NCBI RefSeq assembly: GCF_001183965.1
Contig: NZ_LFZV01000001.1
Span: 2,779,031 to 2,843,030, forward strand
Source of the DNA: Bacillus sp. FJAT-27916
GTDB taxonomy: Bacteria > Bacillota > Bacilli > Bacillales > Pradoshiaceae
Direction of reading: 5' to 3'
DNA: 64,000 nt
How positions within the stretch are numbered: position 1 is the first letter of the stretch; every line of letters starts with the position of its first letter. The notes beneath the pieces were generated by a model, which saw only the letters and a list, made by a program, of their open reading frames with translations, searched no databases and had not been told where the DNA came from. This document shows, in pieces, positions 1-8,656 of this stretch. A program made the position numbers and the translations under genes.

Positions 1-579
1 CTCTAAAGCTGCTGATCCGTATGACCTTGTCCCCCGCACGTCTCTAACAAGCTTAGCAGTGATATTCTTATCGATTTTCTTATTATCTGTCAGCCATATG
101 GCGTTCAGCCCAACAATGGATTCTTCAAGCTTCGCCTCCTGCATAGGGGCTATTTTCTTTTCGTTCAAGTAGGCCCCTTCTCCTTTAATGCAGTGATACA
201 ATTCATCATGAACCACATCATAAATCAGACCGATCCTTCCAATGCCATTCTCTACAATTCCAATAGAGATAGCAAAGTTTCTTTGCTGGTGCACAAAATT
301 CATTGTCCCGTCAATCGGGTCGATAATCCACACTATGCCCTCCAGCTCCTTTAGATCATGGCCAGCCCCCTCTTCCCCAAGCACCTTATGCTCAGGGAAG
401 CGCTCAGCAATTCGCTTCAAGAAGAACTGTTCAACATCCTTGTCCATATTCGTGACTAAATCATTCATGTTTGATTTCGTTTCTATATTCAGGCTCGTTT
501 CAAAGGAATGGATAATTCTCTGACCGGCTTCTTTCATCCATTGAACGGCTTGTGCATGTATTTCTTTCATACCTGCCAT
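1..579 (-). CDS. yktC: Inositol monophosphatase family protein YktC (3' end cut by window)
   Basis: Member of the Mg-dependent inositol monophosphatase/SuhB family, expected to dephosphorylate myo-inositol phosphate or related sugar phosphates in the cytoplasm. The metal-site motifs are visible: GEEG near residue 70 and WIIDPIDGTMNF near residues 85-96. The C-terminal part lies outside the window. The ATG at 579 is chosen because AGGTGG sits 5 nt upstream; an in-frame ATG three codons later is farther from it. Gene order yktC-ykzI-yktB-yktA matches B. subtilis, which supports the name. The substrate cannot be read from sequence. Confidence 0.9.
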   Translation of the reverse strand, partial: MAGMKEIHAQAVQWMKEAGQRIIHSFETSLNIETKSNMNDLVTNMDKDVEQFFLKRIAERFPEHKVLGEEGAGHDLKELEGIVWIIDPIDGTMNFVHQQRNFAISIGIVENGIGRIGLIYDVVHDELYHCIKGEGAYLNEKKIAPMQEAKLEESIVGLNAIWLTDNKKIDKNITAKLVRDVRGTRSYGSAALE

Positions 580-661
580 TTCTCCCACCTCAAATCCAAA
601 AGTCCTTCAGACCTTATTATGTATATAATTTACAGTTTAATCCCGTCAGGCAAAATAAACA

Positions 662-709
662 AGAAAAGACAGACCATGAAAGATGAACATGAAATCCGTC
701 TTTTCCGCT
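662..709 (-). terminator. Likely terminator after ykzI
   Basis: Imperfect 10-bp stem (AAAAGACAGA against TCCGTCTTTT, one mismatch) with a loop of about 28 nt and a T-rich tail on the minus strand, just downstream of the ykzI stop codon. Moderate strength only. Confidence 0.45.
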
Positions 710-745
710 TGCTTTTCGCATCAAAATTGCCTTTGTACGTATCAA

Positions 746-943
746 TCAAATCGCTTTTAAGCGCATCAATTCTCTTCGTATTCTTTCAAGTTTTTGCTTT
801 GATTTCGTCTTTTGCTTTTCATTTTGCTGCTCCATTGCCTCAAATAAGGTGGCAAGCTCATAGTCCATTTCCATTCTAAGGACCGCTTTCCGATGTCTTT
901 CTACTTCCGTCGCTTTTAAAACATGATTGACTGCTTGTTTCAT
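746..943 (-). CDS. ykzI: Small conserved protein YkzI
   Basis: A 65-residue highly charged, helix-prone protein, Lys/Arg/Glu-rich through its second half, with no signal peptide or membrane segment. AAGGAG lies 8-9 nt before the ATG. Its position between yktC and yktB is that of ykzI in B. subtilis. Its function is unknown. The identification rests mainly on synteny and size. Confidence 0.65.
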   Translation of the reverse strand: MKQAVNHVLKATEVERHRKAVLRMEMDYELATLFEAMEQQNEKQKTKSKQKLERIRRELMRLKAI

Positions 944-1118
944 AGAAATCCACTCCTTAATATATTTGAAAATTCAGTTATTTAATTGTAATTTGTATAT
1001 AGTATGTCTTCCTCAATACATTTGCAACCAAAATGCACAGATGCCCAGTTACCCAAGCTTTATCCTATTTCTCCATAGTATTCTTATGGTAAAATAAACG
1101 AGAATAGGAGGGAAACTT

Positions 1119-1739
1119 ATGACATTCAAAGGCTTTACGAATGATGATTTTAATGTATTTCAAATAGATGGTTTAGATGCACGGATGGATGCGATTAAAA
1201 CAATCATCCGCCCTAAGTTCGAACTGTTAAGCGATGTATTTACGGAAGAGCTTTCAGTATTAACAAAAGAGCCCATGTATCCTCACATTGCTAAGCATGC
1301 CAGACGCACCATCAACCCGCCTAATGATACGTGGATTGCCTTTTCTTCCAATCCGCGCGGCTACAAAATGGTTCCTCACTTCCAAATAGGACTATGGGAA
1401 ACCCATTTATTTATTTGGTATGCTGTCATTTATGAGGCAAAAGGGAAAGAACCGATAGGACAGCACTTTTTATCAAGAACACAAGAAATCCAAGAATCCA
1501 TCCCGGCAAATTACGTCTGGTCAATCGATCATATGAAACCCGATGTCATTCATCATGATACTTTATCCACAGAAGATTTAAACAAGATGTTTGAGAGATT
1601 GGCTACTGTGAAGAAGGCGGAGCTTCTATGCGGTTTCCAGCTATCTCGTGACGAGGCTGTTAAGATTCCCGGGGATGAATTAATTGAGATGATCCGTGAT
1701 GTGTTTGTACATTTATTACCCCTCTATAATGTCGAATAA
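1119..1739 (+). CDS. yktB: DUF1054 family protein YktB
   Basis: A 206-residue cytoplasmic protein of the YktB/DUF1054 (UPF0637) family. Family features seen include the N-terminal GFTNDDFNVFQIDGL segment and the central PHFQIGLWETHLFIWYAV block. TAGGAGG lies about 7 nt before the ATG. It is transcribed opposite to its neighbours ykzI and yktA and ends at a strong bidirectional hairpin. Function is not established for the family. Confidence 0.85.
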   Translation: MTFKGFTNDDFNVFQIDGLDARMDAIKTIIRPKFELLSDVFTEELSVLTKEPMYPHIAKHARRTINPPNDTWIAFSSNPRGYKMVPHFQIGLWETHLFIWYAVIYEAKGKEPIGQHFLSRTQEIQESIPANYVWSIDHMKPDVIHHDTLSTEDLNKMFERLATVKKAELLCGFQLSRDEAVKIPGDELIEMIRDVFVHLLPLYNVE

Positions 1740-1746
1740 ACTCAAA

Positions 1747-1790
1747 AAACATGGAGGGACTGTTTAGAAAAACAGTCCCTCCATGTTTAT
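1747..1790. terminator. Bidirectional terminator between yktB and yktA
   Basis: A perfect 17-bp inverted repeat (1749-1765 and 1770-1786, 4-nt loop) sits between two converging genes. An A-run on the left and T-rich sequence on the right let it serve both strands. Confidence 0.9.
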
Positions 1791-1828
1791 ATTTTCATTT
1801 GTGTGCTTCTTTTGAAAGAAGGCGCCAT

Positions 1829-2098
1829 TTACATTCTGACAAGCTCTCCATCCTGGCTTTTCTTGGCTTTCTGCATAGCTCGATAGCTTGAGTAACCGCT
1901 CACTTCCTCAAACTCGCCGCACACTTTCTTCTCCTCCGCTATGGAAGGAACAATCTGCTTAAAATCCTTATAAAGCATCATTAACTCTTCACGTGGAATG
2001 CCTTTCTCATAGGCTTTTTCAATTCCTTGAAAGTATGAAATTACCTTAACGATTTCATCTGTTTTCCACGTATAATCGATTGGATATTGATAATCCAT
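1829..2098 (-). CDS. yktA: UPF0223 family protein YktA
   Basis: An 89-residue protein of the UPF0223 family with the typical N-terminus [16 protein letters not shown]. The ATG at 2098 is preferred over one seven codons upstream because GAGGTG lies 8 nt before it and because B. subtilis YktA starts at the same residue. Function unknown. It lies 33 nt downstream of the nitronate monooxygenase-like gene and could be co-transcribed with it. Confidence 0.85.
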   Translation of the reverse strand: MDYQYPIDYTWKTDEIVKVISYFQGIEKAYEKGIPREELMMLYKDFKQIVPSIAEEKKVCGEFEEVSGYSSYRAMQKAKKSQDGELVRM

Positions 2099-2131
2099 GC
2101 TATACACCTCTTCTGTCATATTCTTCGTTTG

Positions 2132-3091
2132 TCAGCTGTATTGCCATCGGGTTCGGATTACCTTGGCTTGGCTCAGCATTTGGTCAAACAACTCCTCGAC
2201 GGTCGGCTCATCAGATATAAGCCCAATCGCCTGTCCAGCCCAGCCAAAGCCTGCCTCATGGTTCCCTTCATAAATAAATTTCTTATTCGTCTCCCCACTA
2301 ATATAATCCTTCAGATCTTCATATGTACAGCTTTTACTCTCCATTGAAAGAATGGAGGCCGTGTGTGCATTGGAAATAGCTCTGCCAGGAGTTCCAAGGG
2401 TTTTCTTGATCACGACAGTGTCCTTCTCTGTCCCGTGGATAATCGCTTCTTTATAGGCAGGATGAGCGTGGACACATTCCTTCACTGCAATAAAACGGGT
2501 ACCCATTTCAATCCCTTCCGCTCCAAGTGCTAGAGCAGCCATCATTCCCCTTCCATCTGCGATACCTCCTGAAGCAACAACTGGAATCGAAACGGCATCC
2601 ACCACTTTAGGTACAAGAACCATCGTGCTCAGCTCATCTCTTCCAAGATGTCCCCCGCCCTCATTTCCAACGACCATTACGGCATCTGCCCCAAGCTCCT
2701 CTGCTTTGACAGCTTGTCTGACTCCAGCCGTCAAAACAAGCTTCTTCACGGAAGTCCCTTTTAGCATATTTAGAAAGGCAGCTGGATTACCGCCAGTTAC
2801 GGACATGGCTTCAATACCTTTATCTACAGCAATTTGAACAAACCTTTCATAATGCCTTCCATGTGTCCCAATCGCAAAGTTAACCCCAACCGGCTTATCT
2901 GTCAATATCCGTACTTTATCAATCTCCTCAGCCAGCTCCTCTGGACTGCCTAATGATAAGGCCGTAATTTGACCTAGCCCGCCAGCATTTGATACAGCTG
3001 CCGCTAAATCAGAATAGGCCAAATAGGCAAGTCCCCCCTGAATGATTGGCAGTTTAATTCCGAGTAAATCCGTTAATCTCGTTTCCCACAT
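2132..3091 (-). CDS. Nitronate monooxygenase / FabK-like flavoprotein
   Basis: A 319-residue TIM-barrel FMN enzyme of the 2-nitropropane dioxygenase family. Members oxidise alkyl nitronates (or propionate 3-nitronate) or act as FabK enoyl-ACP reductases. Visible motifs: PIIQGGLAYL at the N-terminus, GNEGGGHLG near residues 140-150, and PVVASGGIADGRGMMAALALGAEGIEMG in the phosphate-binding part (quoted here in pieces of the family pattern). The ATG at 3091 has GGGGAGG 7 nt upstream. A longer frame reaches 3247, but its first 52 codons overlap the SR1 terminator and have no ribosome site. FabK versus nitronate activity cannot be decided here. Confidence 0.8.
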   Translation of the reverse strand: MWETRLTDLLGIKLPIIQGGLAYLAYSDLAAAVSNAGGLGQITALSLGSPEELAEEIDKVRILTDKPVGVNFAIGTHGRHYERFVQIAVDKGIEAMSVTGGNPAAFLNMLKGTSVKKLVLTAGVRQAVKAEELGADAVMVVGNEGGGHLGRDELSTMVLVPKVVDAVSIPVVASGGIADGRGMMAALALGAEGIEMGTRFIAVKECVHAHPAYKEAIIHGTEKDTVVIKKTLGTPGRAISNAHTASILSMESKSCTYEDLKDYISGETNKKFIYEGNHEAGFGWAGQAIGLISDEPTVEELFDQMLSQAKVIRTRWQYS

Positions 3092-3197
3092 ACCATTCCC
3101 TCCCCGCAATGATTGTATCCCCTTGAAATCCTTCTTGTACACACCTATTATACAATACTTTCCATATCCATTTTCATCCATTATGAACTCAGGACGA

Positions 3198-3508
3198 AAC
3201 AAAAAGGGCAGCCTGCAATAAGCAGCGGCTGCCTTAGCTCTTAACATAGATGATTTCTTAGTCAGATTGGTAACTAACTAGATTCATCGTTAAATAAGAT
3301 TATTTAGCAAGAAATGAACCGGTCCAGCGACAAATGATTACTTTTCGTGGCAATTATGGCAATCAGCGCAATTAGCGTATAATACAGTCACTTTCTCGTC
3401 TTCAAAATGATCAATGGTTGTATTACATCCTGTACATACGATTGTACCCATTCATTTCACTCCTTCAATTAATTTAATCGCTTTATAAAGAAAGCACTTT
3501 ACTACTAT
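3198..3508 (-). ncRNA. sr1: SR1 dual-function RNA (candidate)
   Basis: This transcription unit carries the SR1P reading frame, starts at a sigma-A-like promoter (3516-3544), and ends at a GC-rich terminator (GGCAGCC stem arm at 3227-3233 against 3206-3213, then T5). In B. subtilis SR1 is a roughly 205-nt base-pairing RNA acting on ahrC mRNA and encodes SR1P. It sits between speA and the pdh region there, close to this position. Here the unit would be about 310 nt. The antisense function is inferred from synteny and the encoded peptide, not from visible pairing. Confidence 0.65.
3338..3451 (-). CDS. sr1P: GapA-binding peptide SR1P
   Basis: A 37-residue peptide with the SR1P signature: MGTIVC at the start, then DHFEDEKVTVLY, plus Cys residues at 6, 9, 28, 31 and 34 that could bind a metal. 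In B. subtilis SR1P binds GapA and promotes its interaction with RNase J1, whose gene also lies in this window. GGAG lies 8 nt before the ATG. Only short frames exist here, which is why such a gene is easily missed. Confidence 0.88.
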   Translation of the reverse strand: MGTIVCTGCNTTIDHFEDEKVTVLYANCADCHNCHEK

Positions 3509-3515
3509 ATACACC

Positions 3516-3544
3516 ATAATAATATAACACATTTAAAAAAACAA
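3516..3544 (-). promoter_or_regulatory. Sigma-A-like promoter of the SR1/SR1P unit
   Basis: On the minus strand TTGTTT, a 17-nt spacer and TATTAT precede the SR1P frame by about 65 nt. In B. subtilis SR1 is repressed by CcpN and CcpA. I did not find a convincing cre site here. Confidence 0.55.
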
Positions 3545-3680
3545 GCCTAAATTGTATGTAATATTTAAAAATAATATATCCTTTTACCCATAACCCTTTT
3601 GTTAAGAATTCCCTTCTGAACCTCTAACTCTCATGGTAAACTATTTTACAAGGATTACCATTCAAATAAAGGAGGCTTAT

Positions 3681-4094
3681 ATGTCACTTCGATCCTATAT
3701 CAGACTGCAAAATCAAACCATCTCAATTGAAGAAGTACAGAAAATGATTGATGACTATCGTCAATCCGTCCAAAAAACTGGTAAGCAATTAGACTATTCC
3801 TATGAAGAGAAAGCTTTTCCCTATTCCATCTTCACCCCTGAAAATCAAGGCAGTGGCGAATGTCTCTATCTCTCTTCAAAAGATCCTGACTATCACCTGA
3901 TTAGAATAGGGATTGGCGAAGAGCCAATACCCGGTATGAAGGGTGATTTATCCCCTTATATCGAAATTAGCCTTGAGAGAAACTCGACATTCGCAGATAA
4001 AGGAAAAGCAAATGAACTGGCCAAATATATGGCTAAAAAGAAGCAAGGGGACCTTCAGCTCTTTAACGGCAGAATCATGCACTTCCACAAATAA
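3681..4094 (+). CDS. Small cytoplasmic protein, DUF1885-like
   Basis: A 137-residue soluble protein with no signal peptide or membrane segment. Its size and its opening (a short strand, then SIEEVQKMIDDYRQSV) recall the Bacillaceae DUF1885 family, known mainly as a structural-genomics target without function. The ATG at 3681 has AAGGAGG 6 nt upstream; a longer frame from 3633 lacks one. It is transcribed alone toward a bidirectional terminator shared with the VOC gene. The family assignment is from memory and should be tested. Confidence 0.6.
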   Translation: MSLRSYIRLQNQTISIEEVQKMIDDYRQSVQKTGKQLDYSYEEKAFPYSIFTPENQGSGECLYLSSKDPDYHLIRIGIGEEPIPGMKGDLSPYIEISLERNSTFADKGKANELAKYMAKKKQGDLQLFNGRIMHFHK

Positions 4095-4097
4095 TAA

Positions 4098-4133
4098 AGG
4101 GGACCAGCCCTTTCACGGGCTGGTCCTCTTTAA
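4098..4133. terminator. Bidirectional terminator
   Basis: Hairpin with GGACCAGCCC against GGGCTGGTCC and a 6-nt loop between convergent genes, with T-rich tails on both strands. Confidence 0.85.
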
Positions 4134-4134
4134 T

Positions 4135-4566
4135 TTAATCCATATGATGACTTAATGTGTTTAATTGCCAATAAACGCCGTACTGATCAATCAATTGACC
4201 ATACAAGGAGCTCCAAGGGGTCTCCTGCAAGGGCATGATGATTTTTCCGCTTTCTTTCAACCGATCAAAAAGCCGTCTTGTCTCCTCTGCATCATCTGAC
4301 TGTATGGCTAACGTAATATGGTTACCTAAATGAAATGGATGACCAGGCTGATTGTCCGACAGCATGAATTCAGCTTCACCAGCCTTAACCAATGCATTCA
4401 GGACCAATTTCTTGTTCGCCTCAGGCATTGGATTTTCAGGGTTATCTGGTAAATCGCCAAATGTCTGGAGATTGTGAATCTCCGCCCCTAATGCTTGTTC
4501 ATAAAATGATAAAACCTCTTGACCATTGCCATTTGTGACTAAATAGGGAGTCAGTGCCTTAATCAA
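4135..4566 (-). CDS. VOC (glyoxalase-fold) protein, PhnB/YjdN-like
   Basis: A 143-residue vicinal-oxygen-chelate protein of the PhnB/YjdN type. Visible features: the opening PYLVTNGNGQEVLSFYEQAL, the central strand EFMLSD, and the ending PWSSLYGQLIDQYGVYWQLN. Members include metal-dependent enzymes, but this subgroup usually has no assigned substrate. The TTG at 4566 is taken as start because AAAGGTGG lies 8 nt before it. A frame with an ATG 13 codons upstream lacks a ribosome site. Confidence 0.8.
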   Translation of the reverse strand: MIKALTPYLVTNGNGQEVLSFYEQALGAEIHNLQTFGDLPDNPENPMPEANKKLVLNALVKAGEAEFMLSDNQPGHPFHLGNHITLAIQSDDAEETRRLFDRLKESGKIIMPLQETPWSSLYGQLIDQYGVYWQLNTLSHHMD

Positions 4567-4708
4567 CTTAAAACCACCTTTCCTCATATCAGAGTTACAA
4601 ATCACTTAAAGACAATCACTTCCTTTAGGTAAATTATACCAACAAGAACAGAGAATTGTCCATCGCTGATCGTCATACTCTTGGTCTGCTGCCCAGTCAA
4701 AGTGTTGA

Positions 4709-5521
4709 TCATGATTTTATTCTATTCGGATCGATAACTTCATATCCTTTATCTTTCAAGCCTTGCACGATTTCAGCAAGGGCCTCACTCGTCCACTTCC
4801 GATCATGCATGAGAATATTTGCTCCATCAAATAAGTATTCACTATTCAGCGTTACATCTATAAGGGCATCTTTCGTTTGATACCCTTTCTCCCAATCATA
4901 GCCCATCGTCCAGTTCATTAATTGCATATGTTCTTCTTCGACTATATTCTTGGAAAAATCCGTATTCTGACCAAATGGCGCACGGAAGAATCGAGGCTTT
5001 GAGCCAGTTATTTCTTCAACCAAACTGTTAACCCGGCGAATTTCTTCTACCTGCTCCTGTTCGGTTAAATCTGGCAAAGAGGCATGGCTATATGTATGGT
5101 TGCCAATTTCAAAGCCCATATCTGCAATTTGCTTAAGGATATCCTTCTTATCATCAGACTCTAATAAATGCCCATTAACAAAAAAGACTGCCGATACATT
5201 TAATTCCTTTAATGTTTTGGCCATCTCTAAAGCATGTTCATCAGGAGCGTCATCAATCGTGAGCAGCGCGACCTTTTTATTTTCATCACCCACCGGCTCG
5301 ATCTTCCAATTCGCCGTATTCACTTCATAATCCTGTTTGATTTGCTGCACGGCGACTTCCTGCTCCTCCTTTTCCTCCGGCTTCACTTTTTCTTTCGTTT
5401 CTTCTTCATTTTGAATTGGTGCTGTTTCATTTTTCTGCGAATGATCCTCTGCTTGATCCTTTTCAGAGCAGCCAGAAAGAATCAGGAAGGATACAGCTAA
5501 GATGGCGGAAATATATTTCAC
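4709..5521 (-). CDS. Polysaccharide deacetylase family lipoprotein
   Basis: A 270-residue predicted lipoprotein. The signal peptide ends in a lipobox LSGC, followed by a Glu/Lys-rich linker of about 50 residues and a NodB-type carbohydrate esterase domain. Catalytic motifs visible: TIDDAP (usually TFDDGP, with the Asp pair kept), HTYSHASL, RAPFG and LMHD. It probably deacetylates peptidoglycan or another polymer at the outer membrane surface. The GTG at 5521 is preferred (AAAGG 10 nt upstream) over a TTG three codons earlier that abuts the ribosome site. No operon partner is evident. Confidence 0.85.
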   Translation of the reverse strand: MKYISAILAVSFLILSGCSEKDQAEDHSQKNETAPIQNEEETKEKVKPEEKEEQEVAVQQIKQDYEVNTANWKIEPVGDENKKVALLTIDDAPDEHALEMAKTLKELNVSAVFFVNGHLLESDDKKDILKQIADMGFEIGNHTYSHASLPDLTEQEQVEEIRRVNSLVEEITGSKPRFFRAPFGQNTDFSKNIVEEEHMQLMNWTMGYDWEKGYQTKDALIDVTLNSEYLFDGANILMHDRKWTSEALAEIVQGLKDKGYEVIDPNRIKS

Positions 5522-5599
5522 GTAAACCAAGCCTTTCTCTAGTTAGAATGAACAACTAAATTTTACCATTCCAATCCTCGTGATGCGAGCTTTAGACAA

Positions 5600-5636
5600 T
5601 AAAAAGCGCTGAAAACCAGCAGGTCTCCAGCGCTTG
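5600..5636 (-). terminator. Terminator of the pdh operon
   Basis: AAGCGCTG (minus strand) pairs with CAGCGCTT across a 16-nt loop and is followed by a T-rich tail, directly after the pdhD stop codon. Confidence 0.8.
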
Positions 5637-5648
5637 AATAAAACGAAT

Positions 5649-7058
5649 TTATTTAATGATATGGATTGGGCTTCCTAATGCTACTTCAGCCGCTTCCATA
5701 GTGATTTCACCTAATGTAGGGTGAGCATGGATTGTCATAGCAATATCTTCAGCAGTCATACCTGCTTCAATCGCAAGTCCAAGCTCAGCAATCATATCAG
5801 AAGCTCCTGGTCCGGCAATTTGCGCACCAATCACAAGGCCGTCTTCTTTACGAGTGATCAACTTCATGAAGCCTTCAGCCGCATTAAGCGCAAGTGCACG
5901 ACCATTTGCTGCGAATGGGAATTTCGCTGCAACGATATCCAATCCTTCTTCTTTCGCTTGAGCTTCTGTATAACCTACAGTTGCTAGTTCAGGCTCAGAG
6001 AATACAACGGCTGGAATACCGAGGTAATCAATTTCAGAAGAATGTCCTGCAATCGCTTCAGCAGCAATTTTGCCTTCATAAGAAGCTTTATGAGCCAATT
6101 GCGGTCCAGTGATAATATCACCAATCGCAAAGATATTGCCTACAGATGTACGGCATTGTTTGTCTGTTTTGATGAAGCCTCTTTCATCAAGCTCAACACC
6201 AACTTGTTCCAAGCCGATTTCATCTGTATTTGGTTTTCTTCCGACAGTCACTAATAGATACTCAGCTTCAAGTTTTTTCTCTTCGCCTTTTTCTTCATAA
6301 GTGACGATGACGCCATTTTCTGTTTCTTCAACGCCTTGAGCTTTCACTTTTGTAAAGATATCAACATTTTTCTTCTTCAAGTTACGCTTAACGATAGAAG
6401 ACATTTGTTTTTCGAAAGCAGCAAGGATTTCATCCATTCCTTCTAGAATGGTTACTTTTGTACCAAAGTTAGCATATACAGATCCCAACTCAATTCCGAT
6501 TACACCGCCGCCGATGATGGCCATGCTCTCAGGAATATGGTCAAGATTCAAAGCACCAGTTGAATGAATAACGCGTTTAGAATATTTGAACGCAGGTAAT
6601 TCAATCGGACGAGAGCCCGTTGCGATAATCGCATTTTTGAATGTGTATGTTTGGGCACTGGTTTCAGTCATAACACGAATATTGTTCGCATCAACGAAAT
6701 AAGCCTCGCCTTTGACAATTTCAACCTTGTTGCCTTTTAACAGGCCGCCGACACCGCTTGTCAATTTTTCAACAACAGTGCCTTTCCATTTTTGAACCTT
6801 TGAGAAATCTACTTTTACGTTTTCCGCAGAAATTCCCAGGTCCGCTGAATTTTTCGCATCATGATAGCGATGTCCAGCTGTAATAAGCGCTTTAGAAGGA
6901 ATACATCCTACGTTTAAGCAAACGCCGCCTAGTTCCCCTTTTTCTACGATGGTTACTTTTTGTCCAAGCTGTGCAGCACGGATAGCTGCTACATATCCTC
7001 CAGGACCGGCACCAATTACTATAGTATCTGTTTCAATCGGAAAATCACCTACAACCAT
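5649..7058 (-). CDS. pdhD: Dihydrolipoamide dehydrogenase, PDH E3
   Basis: The 469-residue FAD flavoprotein reoxidises dihydrolipoyl groups of E2 with NAD+. Visible: the N-terminal FAD loop GAGPGG (residues 16-21), the redox-active disulfide GGVCLNVGC (Cys47/Cys52), the NAD-binding [10 protein letters not shown], the second FAD motif IFAIGDI, and the C-terminal HAHPTLGE active-site base. Length is normal. It starts 3 nt after the pdhC stop with GGAGGGG upstream and is the last gene of the operon. Other 2-oxoacid dehydrogenases may share it. Confidence 0.97.
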   Translation of the reverse strand: MVVGDFPIETDTIVIGAGPGGYVAAIRAAQLGQKVTIVEKGELGGVCLNVGCIPSKALITAGHRYHDAKNSADLGISAENVKVDFSKVQKWKGTVVEKLTSGVGGLLKGNKVEIVKGEAYFVDANNIRVMTETSAQTYTFKNAIIATGSRPIELPAFKYSKRVIHSTGALNLDHIPESMAIIGGGVIGIELGSVYANFGTKVTILEGMDEILAAFEKQMSSIVKRNLKKKNVDIFTKVKAQGVEETENGVIVTYEEKGEEKKLEAEYLLVTVGRKPNTDEIGLEQVGVELDERGFIKTDKQCRTSVGNIFAIGDIITGPQLAHKASYEGKIAAEAIAGHSSEIDYLGIPAVVFSEPELATVGYTEAQAKEEGLDIVAAKFPFAANGRALALNAAEGFMKLITRKEDGLVIGAQIAGPGASDMIAELGLAIEAGMTAEDIAMTIHAHPTLGEITMEAAEVALGSPIHIIK

Positions 7059-7061
7059 GTC

Positions 7062-8387
7062 TTACCCCTCCATCAATAGTAGTTCTGGATCATTTAATAA
7101 GCGTTTGATATGATTTAATGCATTTTGGCCAGTAGCTCCATCAATCATACGGTGGTCAAAGCTTAAAGATAATGCTAATACCGGAGCTGCAACAATTTCA
7201 CCATCACGAACGATTGGTTTTTCTGCAATACGGCCAATACCTAAGATAGCTACCTCAGGGTGGTTAATAACAGGTGTGAACCATTGTCCGCCAGCAGAAC
7301 CGATATTGGAAATTGTGCAAGAAGCACCTTTCATTTCGTTTGGAGCCAATTTGCCATCACGTGCTTTTCCAGCAAGTTCATTAATTTCATTAGAGATTGC
7401 GAACATTGATTTACGATCGGCATCCTTCACGACAGGAACGAGCAAGCCTCTTTCTGTATCAGCAGCGATACCGATATTGTAATAATGCTTATGAATAATC
7501 TCAGATGTAGCATCATCTAGAGATGTATTAAGTGCAGGATATTCACGAAGAGCACTTGTCAAAGCTTTTACGACATACGGAAGGAATGTAAGCTTGATTC
7601 CTTTTTCTGCTGCTACCTCTTTGAATTTCTTTCTGTGAGCAACAAGTTTCGTTACATCCACTTCATCCATCAAGGTTACGTGAGGAGCTGTATGTTTAGA
7701 ATTAACCATAGCTTTAGAAATGGCTTTACGGATACCGCTCATTTTCTCGCGTGTTTCAGGATATTCACCTGCAGGGATTGGCTGAGGAGCCGCTTTTTGT
7801 TCTGCAGCTTTTTCCTCTGTTTGTGCTGGCGCTGCTTCTTGTTGGCTTTCGCCGTTCATGAACGCTTCAATATCTTCTTTCAGCACACGGCCATTTTTGC
7901 CTGAGCCAGAAACCTTCTGAATGTTCACGCCGTTCTCTCTAGCAAATTTACGGACAGATGGCATAGCAATGATGCGTTTATCAGATGCGTCATCTACTTG
8001 ATCTTGAGCACCGGCTCCGGTTTGGGAGTCTTGTTTTTCAGAAGGTGCAGCTTGTTTTTCAACATCTTGGCCGCTTTCAAGTGTTGATTGCACTTGAGCT
8101 TCTGTTTTTTCTTCCCCATGCTCCCCTTTAAATTGTACATCTTCATATCCAGGAGCATCAAATGATACGAGTACATCACCTACAACAGCTACTGTACCTT
8201 CTTCTACAAAAATCTTTTCAACCGTACCTTCAACCGGTGATGGGATTTCTACAACTGCCTTGTCATTTTGCACTTCACAAAGCACGTCATCCTCTTGTAC
8301 CTTATCACCTGGTTTGATGAACCACTTAACGATTTCCCCTTCATGTATACCTTCGCCGATGTCCGGAAGTTTAAATTCAAAAGCCAC
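7062..8387 (-). CDS. pdhC: Dihydrolipoyl acetyltransferase, PDH E2
   Basis: This is the core of the pyruvate dehydrogenase complex, moving acetyl groups from E1 to CoA. The 441 residues hold one lipoyl domain (Lys43 in [12 protein letters not shown]), an Ala/Pro/Gln-rich linker, a peripheral subunit-binding domain ([13 protein letters not shown], near 138-175), a second linker, and the catalytic domain ending with SFDHRMIDG. The GTG at 8387 is chosen because AGGAGG lies 9 nt before it and [13 protein letters not shown] matches the family start. An ATG three codons upstream touches the ribosome site. It is separated from pdhB by a structured gap of 269 nt. Confidence 0.97.
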   Translation of the reverse strand: MAFEFKLPDIGEGIHEGEIVKWFIKPGDKVQEDDVLCEVQNDKAVVEIPSPVEGTVEKIFVEEGTVAVVGDVLVSFDAPGYEDVQFKGEHGEEKTEAQVQSTLESGQDVEKQAAPSEKQDSQTGAGAQDQVDDASDKRIIAMPSVRKFARENGVNIQKVSGSGKNGRVLKEDIEAFMNGESQQEAAPAQTEEKAAEQKAAPQPIPAGEYPETREKMSGIRKAISKAMVNSKHTAPHVTLMDEVDVTKLVAHRKKFKEVAAEKGIKLTFLPYVVKALTSALREYPALNTSLDDATSEIIHKHYYNIGIAADTERGLLVPVVKDADRKSMFAISNEINELAGKARDGKLAPNEMKGASCTISNIGSAGGQWFTPVINHPEVAILGIGRIAEKPIVRDGEIVAAPVLALSLSFDHRMIDGATGQNALNHIKRLLNDPELLLMEG

Positions 8388-8423
8388 GGCTATCATCCTC
8401 CTAAGATCTTATTTCTTTCTATT

Positions 8424-8600
8424 AGGGAGAGGAAATGCTTGCGCATCTCCCCCCTATCTATCAATAACACCTCGGCGTTTTGCGGCGAAAAGTTGTTCGG
8501 GCCCTTGCCCGAAAGCCATTCATTCAACTCAACTTTTCTGCCATCCGCCGAAGGCTTCACTTTATTCAGCAGGAGTTTGCACTCATCAATAAAGTCTATT
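8424..8600. repeat. Hairpin-rich element between pdhB and pdhC
   Basis: The 269-nt gap (8388-8656) has no gene but several inverted repeats. GGGAGA (8425-8430) pairs with TCTCCC and encloses a TGC/GCA stem. TTCGGGC (8496-8502) pairs perfectly with GCCCGAA (8507-8513), flanked by AAAAGTTG (8488-8495)/CAACTTTT (8530-8537) and GCGGCG/CGCCG. ACTTTATT (8559-8566) pairs with AATAAAGT (8588-8595). It looks like an inserted structured repeat, perhaps with processing or attenuation effects on pdhC-pdhD. No T-run marks it as a simple terminator. Confidence 0.7.
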
Positions 8601-8656
8601 GTTTAACTTGCATCAATCTCACCAGTTTATTTAAGCGGGAGACTTTTGCAAAAAAG

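Noticed and set aside
508-879. 123-residue plus-strand frame over the ykzI region
   Set aside because: It overlaps yktC and ykzI on the other strand, has no ribosome site, and its translation is low-complexity hydrophobic of the kind given by antisense of charged helices.
2132-3247. Long form of the nitronate monooxygenase-like gene
   Set aside because: The first 52 codons overlap the SR1 terminator and have no ribosome site; the ATG at 3091 has one and gives the family length.
3452-3600. CcpA cre site at the SR1 promoter
   Set aside because: No segment fits the cre consensus well enough; regulation by CcpA/CcpN is known only from B. subtilis.
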